Positions 44,114 through 52,202 of a stretch of DNA of 64,000 bases are shown piece after piece. The translations under genes were made by a program, and so were the position numbers. This DNA comes from JBEVJK01 sp963791325 (GTDB lineage: Bacteria; Pseudomonadota; Alphaproteobacteria; Rhizobiales; Rhizobiaceae). The stretch lies in the NCBI GenBank assembly GCA_963791325.1, contig CAWBRU010000010.1, positions 62,001 to 126,000 on the forward strand, in the 5' to 3' direction. Numbering within the stretch: position 1 is the stretch's first letter; every line of letters starts with the position of its first letter. Below the pieces are notes generated by a model that saw only the letters and a program-made list of their open reading frames with translations, searched no databases and was not told the DNA's origin.

Positions 44114-47074
44114 ATGAAGAACGGCGACCATTTGTTTCTTGTCGACGGCTCGGGCTACATCTTCCGCGCCTATCACGCGCTTCCGCCATTGATGCGCAAG
44201 TCCGACGGGCTGCCAGTGGGCGCCGTCTCGGGCTTCTGCAACATGCTGTGGAAGCTGCTGCGCGATGCCCGCAACACCGATGTCGGCGTGGTGCCCACCC
44301 ATTTCGCCGTCATCTTCGACTACTCCTCGCGTACCTTCCGCAACGAGCTCTATGCCGAATACAAGGCCAATCGCTCGGCCCCTCCGGATGATCTGATCCC
44401 CCAGTTCGGGCTGATCCGCGAGGCGACCCGCGCCTTCGATCTGCCCTGCCTGGAGATCGAGGGCTTCGAGGCGGACGACCTCATCGCCACCTATTGCCGG
44501 CTGTCCAGGGAAGCGGGCGGCGGCGTCACCATCATCTCCTCCGACAAGGACCTGATGCAGCTGGTCGGCCCGCAAGTGTCGATGTACGACCCGATGAAGG
44601 ATCGCCAGATCGGCGTGCCCGAGGTCGTCGAGAAATGGGGCGTGACGCCCGACAAGATGATCGACCTGCAGGCGCTGACCGGCGATTCGGTCGACAACGT
44701 GCCCGGCGTTCCCGGCATCGGCCCGAAGACGGCAGCGCAGCTCTTGGGCCAATTCGGCGACCTTGACACGCTGTTGGCGCGGGCCGGCGAGATCAAGCAG
44801 GACAAGCGGCGCCAGTCGATCGTCGACCATGCCGACAATGCGCGGATCTCGCGCGAGCTGGTGCGGTTGAAGGACGACGTGCCGCTGACGGCCTCGCTGG
44901 CGGATCTCAAGCTGACGCCGACTGACGCGCCGCGGCTGATCGCGTTCCTGAAAACCATGGAGTTTTCTGCGCTGATGCGGCGGGTCGCCGAGGCGACCGG
45001 CGCCGAGCCGGCCGCGATCACCCCCGCCGCCGTGCGGGTCGAGCGTGGTGGAGATGCGCATGGTCCGGACATGGGTGCGGGTGCAGGCGACGTCGCCGAC
45101 GCTCTGCGCCAGGCCGAAGAGGCGGCCGGCACGCGCGCCCTGCCGTCGGCTGCGGCCGCCGGCGACGTCAGGGCAACGCCGGCAGAAATGGCCGCGGCCC
45201 GTTCTGCTGCTGCCGCCAGCGACCGGATCGACATTTCGGCCTATGCCTGCGTCCGCGACGTGCCGACATTGACCGACTGGATCGCCGAGGCGCGCGAGGC
45301 GGGCGTGCTCGCCTTCACCCTGGAGACCACCTCGATCGATCCGATGCGCGCCGACGTGCTCGGCTTCTCGCTGGCCACCCGGCCGGGCCGCGCCGCCTAT
45401 GTGCCGCTGGCCCACAAGACCGGCAAGGGAGATCTGCTCGGCGGCGGGCTGGCGGAAGACCAGATCGCCATCCGCGATGCCTTCGTGCTGATGAAGCCGC
45501 TGCTCGAAGATCCTTCCGTCCTCAAGCTGACGCAAAACGTCAAATACGACCTGGTGGTCCTCGCCCGCCACGGCATCGATCTTTCGCCCTACGACGACAC
45601 CATGCTGATGTCCTATGTGCTCGACGCCGGCATCAATTCGAGCCACGGCATGGATGCGCTGGCCGAGCGTTGGCTCGGCCACAAGCCGATCCACATCAAG
45701 GAGGTTGCCGCCTCGCCGCGCGATCTGACACTGGAGAATGTCGAGATCGGCAAGGCCACGGGCTATGCGGCCGAGGATGCCGACATGACGTTTCGGCTGT
45801 GGCAGACCTTGAAGCCGATGATCGTCGCGCGCGGCCTGGTCTCCGTCTACGAGCGGCTGGAGCGGCCGCTGGTGCCGGTGCTTGCCCGGATGGAGCAGCG
45901 CGGCATCTCGATCGACCGGCAAATTCTGAGCCGGCTATCCGGCGACCTCGCGCAGGGAGCCGCCCGGCTCGAGGATGAAATCTACCGATTAGCCGGCGAA
46001 CAATTTACCATCGGCTCTCCCAAGCAGCTCGGCGATATTCTGTTCGGCAAGCTCGGCCTGCCGGGTGGATCGAAGACCAGGACGGGGCAGTGGTCGACTT
46101 CGGCCCAGGTGCTGGAAGATCTTGCGGCGGCCGGCCACGAACTGCCGCGCAAGATCGTCGACTGGCGCCAGCTGACCAAGCTGAAGTCGACCTACACGGA
46201 TGCCCTGCCGACATACATTCATCCTGAGACCGGTCGGGTCCACACCAGCTACGCGCTGGCTTCGACCACCACCGGCCGGCTGTCGTCGTCGGAGCCCAAC
46301 CTGCAGAACATCCCGATCCGCACCGGTGAGGGGCGCAAGATCCGCGCCGCGTTCATCGCCGAGCGCGGCCACAAGCTGGTTTCTGCCGACTACAGCCAGA
46401 TCGAGCTCCGGGTGCTCGCACACGTGGCCGATATCCCGCAGCTTCGCCAGGCCTTTGCCGATCAGGTCGACATCCACGCCATGACCGCGTCGGAGATGTT
46501 CGGCGTGCCGGTCGCCGGCATGCCGGCGGAAGTACGCCGGCGCGCCAAGGCGATCAATTTCGGCATCATCTACGGCATCTCCGCCTTCGGCCTCGCCAAC
46601 CAGCTGTCGATTCCGCGCGAGGAGGCCAGTGACTACATCCGCCGCTATTTCGAGCGCTTCCCCGGCATCAAGGACTACATGGACGAGACCAAGGCCTTCG
46701 CCCGCGAGAACGGCTATGTCGAGACCATTTTCGGCCGCCGCGCGCACTACCCGGAGATCCGTGCCTCAAACCCGCAGATCCGCGCCTTCAACGAACGCGC
46801 CTCGATCAACGCCCGGCTCCAGGGCACAGCGGCCGACATCATCCGCCGAGCCATGGTGCGCATGGATGTCGCGCTGGCCGAAGCCGGGCTGTCGACGCGG
46901 ATGCTGCTGCAGGTCCATGACGAGCTCGTCTTCGAGGCAGCCGAAGAAGAGGTCGAGCGCTCGATCCCGGTGATCAAGCAGATCATGGAGAACGCACCGC
47001 TCCCGGCGGTCGCGATGCGCGTGCCGCTCAGGGTCGATGCGCGCGCCGCCGACAATTGGGACGAAGCGCACTGA
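44114..47074 (+). CDS. polA: DNA polymerase I
   Basis: A 986-residue Pol I with three domains: 5'-3' exonuclease (HLFLVDGSGYIFRAYHALPP onwards, to about 300), 3'-5' exonuclease (about 385-570) and polymerase (about 600-986) with ADYSQIELRVLAHVAD, RRAKAINFGIIYGISAFG and QVHDELVFE. In the proofreading domain exo II (NVKYD, Asp479) and exo III (YAAEDAD, Asp555) are present, but the exo I motif reads FTLETTSID instead of FDTET, so the first catalytic Asp is Thr402. A long Ala-rich linker near residues 310-370 is unusual. It is a single gene with no obvious partners. Confidence 0.96.
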   Translation: MKNGDHLFLVDGSGYIFRAYHALPPLMRKSDGLPVGAVSGFCNMLWKLLRDARNTDVGVVPTHFAVIFDYSSRTFRNELYAEYKANRSAPPDDLIPQFGLIREATRAFDLPCLEIEGFEADDLIATYCRLSREAGGGVTIISSDKDLMQLVGPQVSMYDPMKDRQIGVPEVVEKWGVTPDKMIDLQALTGDSVDNVPGVPGIGPKTAAQLLGQFGDLDTLLARAGEIKQDKRRQSIVDHADNARISRELVRLKDDVPLTASLADLKLTPTDAPRLIAFLKTMEFSALMRRVAEATGAEPAAITPAAVRVERGGDAHGPDMGAGAGDVADALRQAEEAAGTRALPSAAAAGDVRATPAEMAAARSAAAASDRIDISAYACVRDVPTLTDWIAEAREAGVLAFTLETTSIDPMRADVLGFSLATRPGRAAYVPLAHKTGKGDLLGGGLAEDQIAIRDAFVLMKPLLEDPSVLKLTQNVKYDLVVLARHGIDLSPYDDTMLMSYVLDAGINSSHGMDALAERWLGHKPIHIKEVAASPRDLTLENVEIGKATGYAAEDADMTFRLWQTLKPMIVARGLVSVYERLERPLVPVLARMEQRGISIDRQILSRLSGDLAQGAARLEDEIYRLAGEQFTIGSPKQLGDILFGKLGLPGGSKTRTGQWSTSAQVLEDLAAAGHELPRKIVDWRQLTKLKSTYTDALPTYIHPETGRVHTSYALASTTTGRLSSSEPNLQNIPIRTGEGRKIRAAFIAERGHKLVSADYSQIELRVLAHVADIPQLRQAFADQVDIHAMTASEMFGVPVAGMPAEVRRRAKAINFGIIYGISAFGLANQLSIPREEASDYIRRYFERFPGIKDYMDETKAFARENGYVETIFGRRAHYPEIRASNPQIRAFNERASINARLQGTAADIIRRAMVRMDVALAEAGLSTRMLLQVHDELVFEAAEEEVERSIPVIKQIMENAPLPAVAMRVPLRVDARAADNWDEAH

Positions 47075-47080
47075 GGCGGT

Positions 47081-47785
47081 TCAGGGGCGCGGCGGGATAT
47101 TGAATCCCCGTTCAACAGCCGGCCGGGCCATCATGCGCTCGACCCAGGCCATCGTCTTCGGGTAGGATGCGAGTCCGAGCACGTCGGCGGCCGCATAGAA
47201 GGTGTTGAGCACCCGAACCCAGCCGATCATGGCGATATCGGCGATGGTGATTTCACCGCCCATCACCCAGTCGCGGTCGGCAAACCGTTTCTCGAGCACG
47301 CCGAGCAGCCGTTTGGCCTCGTCGCGGTAGCGCTCGAACGGGCGCTTGTCCTCGATGTCCTTGCCGCCGAAGCGGTGAAAGAAGCCGAACTGGCCGAACA
47401 TCGGCCCGATCGAAGCCATCTGGAAGAACAGCCACTGCAGCGTCTCGTAGCGCTGTGCCGGGTCGGCCGGCATCAGCTTGCCGGTCTTGTCGGCGAGATA
47501 GACCAGGATCGCGCCGGACTCGAACAGTGCGATCGGCTGGCCGCCAGGGCCGTCGGGGTCGATGATCGCCGGGATCTTGCCGTTCGGATTGAGTGCGAGG
47601 AAGTCCTCGCTGTGGGTCTCGTTTTTCAGGATGTCGACCAGGTGCGCCTCGTAGCTCAGCCCGAGCTCCTCGAGCGCAATCGAGATCTTCACGCCATTGG
47701 GGGTCGGAAACGAGTAGAGCTGGATACGGTCGGGGTGTTTCGGCGGCCAGCGGCGGGCAACCGGGAAGGACTGGAGATTGGCCAT
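47081..47785 (-). CDS. Glutathione S-transferase family protein (YfcG/Ure2-like)
   Basis: A 234-residue GST. The N-terminal thioredoxin fold begins IQLYSFPTPNGVKISIALEE, with LNPNGKIPAIID and FESGAILVYLADKTG, which contact glutathione; the all-helical C-terminal domain contains GEITIADIAMIGWVRVL. Opening with PTPNG places it near the YfcG/nu-class disulfide reductases. It converges with polA, six bases apart. No other redox genes are adjacent. Confidence 0.9.
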   Translation of the reverse strand: MANLQSFPVARRWPPKHPDRIQLYSFPTPNGVKISIALEELGLSYEAHLVDILKNETHSEDFLALNPNGKIPAIIDPDGPGGQPIALFESGAILVYLADKTGKLMPADPAQRYETLQWLFFQMASIGPMFGQFGFFHRFGGKDIEDKRPFERYRDEAKRLLGVLEKRFADRDWVMGGEITIADIAMIGWVRVLNTFYAAADVLGLASYPKTMAWVERMMARPAVERGFNIPPRP

Positions 47786-47898
47786 CGAGGGCTCCTGGGA
47801 TCAAGGCTGGGAGGTGATCTTAGAAGGCAAATGCCTGTGGGACTTAGGCAGCGCGGCAGCCGGCATCAATGCTGCCGGGAAAAGTTTCCCGTCGCGGC

Positions 47899-49122
47899 TC
47901 AGCCCGCGCGGTCGACCGCAGCGACGGCCAGCGTGGCGTTGGTGCCGCCGAAAGCGAAGGCATTGCTGAGCGCCACTCTGACCGGGCGTTCCCGCGCGAC
48001 ATTGGGGGTCACGTCGAGGTCGCATTCCGGATCCGGCTGCCGATAATTGGCGGTCGGCGGCACCACACCGTGGCGCATCGCCATCACGCAGGCGATCAGC
48101 TCGAGCGCCCCGGAGGCACCCATGCAGTGGGCGTGCATCGATTTCGTCGAGGACAGGGAGAGCTTCTCGGCATGGGCGCCGAACACCTGACGGATCGCCG
48201 CCGTCTCGATCTGGTCGTTGGCTTTCGTTCCGGTCCCATGGGCGTTGATGTAGTCGACCTCCTCGGGCGCGAGCCCGGCATCGGCAAGACAGGCCCGCAT
48301 CGCCGCGGCCGGACCTTCGACGGTCGGCGCAACGATGTCGGTGGCGTCGGCCGACATGCCGCAGCCGACGAGCTCGCCGAGGATCCTGGCGCCGCGCGCC
48401 TGGGCATGATCGAGGGTCTCGAGCACGGCCATCCCGGCGCCCTCGCCGATCACCAGACCGTCCCGGTCGGCCGAAAACGGCCGGCAGGTCTCGCGGGCAA
48501 GCGCCCGCAGCGCATCCCACGCCTTGAGCACGCCGTAGCTGAGCGGCGCATCCGCCCCGCCGGCAAGCATCACATCGGCGCGGCCGAGCCGCAACTGATC
48601 GGCGGCCGCCGAGACGGCGTGATTGGACGAGGCGCAGGCCGAGGTGACGCCGAACACCGGGCCGCGCAGGCCGAGCACCATCGACACCTGGCCGGCGGGG
48701 GCGCCGGGCATCACCCGCGGCACCGTGAAGACGCCGGCCCGCGGCTTGTGCTCGACCAGCAAAGTCCGATAGTTCTCCTCCAGGGTCTCGGCCCCGTAGA
48801 TGCCTGTGCCGACCACGGCGCCGATCCGCAGCCGGTCCGACGGTCCGTCCGGCAACTCCGCTTGTCTGGCCGCTTCGGCGGCCGCGATCACCGCCAGCAG
48901 GCTGAACCGATCCATGGTGATCAGCCGCCGCCGCTCAAGCCCGATATCGGGCAGCGTCTTGATCTCGGCGCCGATGCGGCCGGTAAGCTCGTAGAGCTGC
49001 GGGCCATCGATCGGGCCGATGGCCGAACGGCCGGCCCGCATCGCAGCCCAGATCGCCGGCGCGTCGCTGCCAAGCGCGCACACCCCGCCGAGGCCGGTAA
49101 TGACGATCCGAGCCCGGCTCAT
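47899..49122 (-). CDS. NodE-like beta-ketoacyl-ACP synthase
   Basis: A 407-residue KAS II-type condensing enzyme. The active-site Cys is in VTSACASSNHA, His in NAHGTGTKAND and in SSTKSMHAHCMGASGALE, and the glycine-rich end is NAFAFGGTNATLA. As I recall the NodE sequence of rhizobia, long stretches match it closely (PVFGVTSACA, LAGGADAPL, RPFSADRDGLVIGEGAGMAV, DLDVTPNV), more than they match housekeeping FabF. It lies one base after the NodF-like carrier protein. Nothing else of a nodulation cluster is present, so it likely makes a special acyl chain for some lipid or surface molecule. Confidence 0.85.
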   Translation of the reverse strand: MSRARIVITGLGGVCALGSDAPAIWAAMRAGRSAIGPIDGPQLYELTGRIGAEIKTLPDIGLERRRLITMDRFSLLAVIAAAEAARQAELPDGPSDRLRIGAVVGTGIYGAETLEENYRTLLVEHKPRAGVFTVPRVMPGAPAGQVSMVLGLRGPVFGVTSACASSNHAVSAAADQLRLGRADVMLAGGADAPLSYGVLKAWDALRALARETCRPFSADRDGLVIGEGAGMAVLETLDHAQARGARILGELVGCGMSADATDIVAPTVEGPAAAMRACLADAGLAPEEVDYINAHGTGTKANDQIETAAIRQVFGAHAEKLSLSSTKSMHAHCMGASGALELIACVMAMRHGVVPPTANYRQPDPECDLDVTPNVARERPVRVALSNAFAFGGTNATLAVAAVDRAG

Positions 49123-49123
49123 A

Positions 49124-49378
49124 TCAGGGTTGTTTTTCGATCAATCCGCGGACAGCGGTGATGATATCGCCGACGTTTTTCAGGTTGTTCCAGGCCTCGA
49201 CCGTGTTCATCTCGATCTCGATGCCATAGGTCTCTTCGAGGTCGAATACGATCTCCGTCAGCTCCAGCGAGTGGATGCCGAGCGCGGTGAGCTCCGTCGC
49301 CGGGGTGATTTCGCCGGCTCCCGGGTCCGCGTGGACCTTAATCTTCTGAATGATCTCACTCGCCAGCTTATCCGCCAT
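49124..49378 (-). CDS. NodF-like acyl carrier protein
   Basis: An 84-residue acyl carrier protein, acidic, four-helix type. The 4'-phosphopantetheine attachment site is Ser37 in LGIHSLELTE; carriers normally have Asp before this Ser, here it is His36. The C-terminal half GIEIEMNTVEAWNNLKNVGD and AVRGL strongly resembles rhizobial NodF as I recall it. I took the ATG at 49378 (MADKLASEI), which matches the NodF start; a TTG nine bases upstream is possible. With the adjacent NodE-like synthase it forms a two-gene acyl-elongation unit divergent from the urease operon. Confidence 0.88.
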   Translation of the reverse strand: MADKLASEIIQKIKVHADPGAGEITPATELTALGIHSLELTEIVFDLEETYGIEIEMNTVEAWNNLKNVGDIITAVRGLIEKQP

Positions 49379-49534
49379 CCTGTCCAATCCTGACGCCTAC
49401 TACGTGTCTCTAAGCGCCTCTTCCCATTGCTTTGGTTGAACATCGCTGCCCATGGCGAACGTGCGACGGCTTGGCAAGAGCTGAAATCTCTATAGAAACT
49501 GAAATGCCGGCAGGCAACAAGCGATATCGCGACA

Positions 49535-50425
49535 ATGCAGCTGGACTTTCCCTTGGAATATGAAAGCCGGTCCATGAGGCTTCCCCATAACGATCGAGAT
49601 GCCGCTCTGGCTCCACAGCGGGTCGACGCCGAAGGTCGATTGGCAGTGGCCTCGCGCGGCGGCCAAACGCGGCTTCTGCGGCTCGGCCAGGAAGGTGCGG
49701 CCAAGATCCGTCTGCCGCGCGTGCCGGAGGGCGCCCCGCTCGAAGCGGTGCTGATCAACACGGCAGGCGGGCTGACCGGCGGTGATCGCCTCGCTTGGGC
49801 CGTCGATCTCGCCGCCGATGCCCGCGCGGTGGTGACCACGCAGGCTTGCGAAAAGATCTACCGCAGTGCCGGCGGCCTGGCCGAGGTGTCGGTGTCGAGC
49901 CGGCTGCGTCTCGGGCCGGCGGCTCGCCTAGCCTGGCTGCCGCAGGAGGCGATCGTGTTCGATGGTGCCCGGCTCGCCCGGCGGTTGGATGTCGAGCTTG
50001 CCGAAGGCGCCGAGGTGCTGGTCCTCGAAGCAGTGGTGTTCGGCCGGGCCGCAATGGGCGAACAGGTGGTCACGGCCGAGATCAGCGACCGCTGGGAGGT
50101 CCGCCGAGATGGCCGGCTCATCCACGCGGAGGCGTTTTCGATCGGCCCGGCCGTGCAGGCGACGCTGGAGCGTTCGGCGGTCGCTGCCGGCGCCGGTGCC
50201 GTCGCCTGCCTGCTGCTCGTCGCCGACCAGGCGCCGCAGTGCCTGGCGGCCGTGCGGGCGCTGATCGGCGCAAGCGGTGGCGCTTCGGCCTGGACCGTCG
50301 GCCGGACTGGCAAGCTTCTTGCGAGAGTGATAGCCAGGGACAGCTACGGCCTGCGCCAGCGGTTGGTGCCGTTGCTTGAACTGCTCAACGGCGAGGCAGC
50401 GCTGCCCAAAGTTTGGTCAATTTGA
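49535..50425 (+). CDS. ureD: Urease accessory protein UreD
   Basis: A 296-residue (or 283 from the ATG at 49574) accessory protein that binds apo-urease with UreF and UreG for nickel insertion. Typical segments are LPRVPEGAPLEAVLINTAGG, LTGGDRLAWAVDLAADARAV and TTQACEKIYRSAGG. It leads the urease operon, with ureA starting 17 bases after its stop. The 147-base gap to the divergent NodF-like gene should hold the promoters of both units, but I see no clear motif. Confidence 0.94.
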   Translation: MQLDFPLEYESRSMRLPHNDRDAALAPQRVDAEGRLAVASRGGQTRLLRLGQEGAAKIRLPRVPEGAPLEAVLINTAGGLTGGDRLAWAVDLAADARAVVTTQACEKIYRSAGGLAEVSVSSRLRLGPAARLAWLPQEAIVFDGARLARRLDVELAEGAEVLVLEAVVFGRAAMGEQVVTAEISDRWEVRRDGRLIHAEAFSIGPAVQATLERSAVAAGAGAVACLLLVADQAPQCLAAVRALIGASGGASAWTVGRTGKLLARVIARDSYGLRQRLVPLLELLNGEAALPKVWSI

Positions 50426-50441
50426 ACTGCGGCGGGGGCCG

Positions 50442-50744
50442 ATGAATCTGACACCACGGGAAAAGGACAAGCTCTTGGTCGCCATGGCGGCCAGCGTCGC
50501 CCGGCGCAGGCTCGAGCGGGGCGTCAGGCTCAACCATCCGGAGGCCATCGCTTTGGTCACCGACTTCCTCGTCGAAGGCGCCCGCGACGGCCGGTCGGTC
50601 GCCGAGCTGATGGAAGCGGGCGCCCATGTGATCGGCCGCGACCAGGTCATGGAGGGCGTTGCCGAGATGATCCCCGACATTCAGGTCGAAGCCACCTTTC
50701 CGGATGGCACCAAGCTGGTCACGGTCCACCAGCCGATCCGCTGA
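50442..50744 (+). CDS. ureA: Urease gamma subunit
   Basis: A 100-residue structural subunit of urease. The start MNLTPREKDKLLVAMAA and the middle GVRLNHPEAIALVTDFLVEG, then VIGRDQVMEGVAEMIPDIQV are nearly invariant in the family. The ATG at 50442 is the family start. The gene is 29 bases before ureB. Confidence 0.98.
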   Translation: MNLTPREKDKLLVAMAASVARRRLERGVRLNHPEAIALVTDFLVEGARDGRSVAELMEAGAHVIGRDQVMEGVAEMIPDIQVEATFPDGTKLVTVHQPIR

Positions 50745-50773
50745 GACATTGCTCGATCCAAGGAGATTTCCCT

Positions 50774-51079
50774 TTGATTCCAGGCGAGATCATCACCCGT
50801 GATGGAGAGATCGAGCTCAACCAGGGCGCGGAGCGAGTGACGCTGGAGGTCGCCAGCACCGGCGATCGGCCGATCCAGGTCGGCAGCCATTACCACTTTT
50901 TCGAGACCAACCCGGCGCTTCGCTTCGATCGCGAGAAAGCCAGGGGAATGCGGCTCGACATTCCCGCCGGCACTGCGGTTCGCTTCGAGCCGGGGCAGCG
51001 GCGGGACGTCACCCTCGTGGCGTTGCGGGGTGCGCGCGAGGTCTATGGCTTCCAGGCCAAAGTGATGGGGAAGCTCTAA
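50774..51079 (+). CDS. ureB: Urease beta subunit
   Basis: A 101-residue structural subunit. It starts with TTG at 50774 (M-I-P-G-E-I), with AGGAG (50761-50765) at a good distance; the family start is M-I-P-G-E, so TTG is well supported. The segments GDRPIQVGSHYHFFETNPAL and RLDIPAGTAVRFEPGQ are conserved. Instead of ureC, two reverse-strand genes follow, the first of which shares stop-codon bases (CTAA) with ureB. Confidence 0.97.
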   Translation: MIPGEIITRDGEIELNQGAERVTLEVASTGDRPIQVGSHYHFFETNPALRFDREKARGMRLDIPAGTAVRFEPGQRRDVTLVALRGAREVYGFQAKVMGKL

Positions 51080-51573
51080 TGGGCCGCGTTGCGATCGGCC
51101 GGCTTCGCCGCGGCGTAGATGGTCACCCGGTTCGGACCGGGGAATTCGACCGCCAGCACGTCGCGGGGCAGGATCCGGCGCGAATTGATGGCGTGGTAGA
51201 GCATGGCATTGCCGGCGAGCTCGTCGCGCAGCGTCGACAACTCACCGGCATGCTCCTTGACCTTCCTGTCGAGGGCCGGCGCGGGACCGCCTTCGGTGGC
51301 CGCCGCATCAGGCAGGAAGACGATGTCGACCCGGTCGAGCTTGGAGGCCTTGCGCACCGCCTCGATCGCCGCGCCGGTGTTGTCGATCGCGGCGGCGACC
51401 TTGGCCGCATCGGCGGCCGAGGAGGCCTGCTCCTCGGTAACCGGAGAGCCGACGATCCGCTCCGCCGCCGCCTTGCTCTCGACGCCTTGGGCCAGCGCGG
51501 GCAGCGGCCTCAAGGGCAGACCGGCCATAAAGGCCAGCACGATCGATGTCCGCAACGGGCGCGATTTCACCAT
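51076..51573 (-). CDS. Secreted hypothetical protein inside the urease operon
   Basis: A 165-residue protein with a signal peptide (SIVLAFMAGLPLRPLPALAQ) and a mature part rich in Ala and Lys with helical, coiled-coil-like regions (AAAIDNTGAAIEAVRKASKL) and a beta-rich end (VEFPGPNRVTIYAAAKPADR). GGAGCGAG precedes its ATG. It runs opposite to the urease genes between ureB and ureC and is convergent with ureB (stops overlap). No family is recognised; periplasmic, function unknown. Confidence 0.65.
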   Translation of the reverse strand: MVKSRPLRTSIVLAFMAGLPLRPLPALAQGVESKAAAERIVGSPVTEEQASSAADAAKVAAAIDNTGAAIEAVRKASKLDRVDIVFLPDAAATEGGPAPALDRKVKEHAGELSTLRDELAGNAMLYHAINSRRILPRDVLAVEFPGPNRVTIYAAAKPADRNAAH

Positions 51574-51699
51574 CTCGCTCCACTCTCTATGACACCGCCC
51601 TCCGGCAACGCCGGTTGGCGACGCCTGGAGGGGAACGCCGGGCGGCGGGGCGCAGTTCCGAGCCTGGCGGCGAGAGCGTCCGGGCCCCTGGCCGGGCGA

Positions 51700-52053
51700 T
51701 CATCCCGGCTTCTTGGTGATCAGCGTCAGCGAGCCGTCCTTGCCGAGGCTTGCGGCGACGACCATCTTCGAGGTCAGTCCCTTGGCTGCCAGCGCGGACT
51801 TGACCGGCGGGGCCGCATCGATCGAGTTGCGCAGCTTCTGCAGGTCGGCATCGCTGCGATGCGCGATGACATCGTTCACCTTGGCCTGCACTTCGGATGG
51901 CAGTTCCTTGATGTCGACGACGTTGATCGAATGGACCGTCGTCTGCGCGGGCGCATCGCCGCTTTGCGCGGGCGCCGGCTGCTGCTGCGCCGAGGCGCTG
52001 CCGGCGAGACCGGCGGCGAGGGCGGCTGCGAGCAGAATGGATTTTTTCGGCAT
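51700..52053 (-). CDS. Small secreted hypothetical protein inside the urease operon
   Basis: A 117-residue protein with a clear signal peptide (ILLAAALAAGLAGSASAQQQ), a Gln/Pro/Ala linker and a compact domain (VDIKELPSEVQAKVNDVIAH, AAKGLTSKMVVAASLGKDGS). AAAGGATC precedes the ATG. It is transcribed away from ureC, whose start is 149 bases off, so the divergent gap may hold an extra promoter for ureCEFG. It is not recognised, but it is probably in one unit with the gene at 51076-51573. Confidence 0.68.
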   Translation of the reverse strand: MPKKSILLAAALAAGLAGSASAQQQPAPAQSGDAPAQTTVHSINVVDIKELPSEVQAKVNDVIAHRSDADLQKLRNSIDAAPPVKSALAAKGLTSKMVVAASLGKDGSLTLITKKPG

Positions 52054-52202
52054 GCGGGATCCTTTCGGTCAGGGAAGGCGAACGAGCCTCTCGGCGGAGG
52101 CAACCGACAGGCCGAATGGGCCGCCAAGCCGCCATCAGCAAGGCGATTCCGTGACCATTCAGAGGCAACTTTTGCAAACGGAGCCTGAGGGGGCGGAGAT
52201 CC

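Noticed and set aside
49379..49534. nod box before the NodF/NodE-like pair
   Set aside because: No ATC-N9-GAT series characteristic of NodD binding is visible in the divergent gap with ureD.
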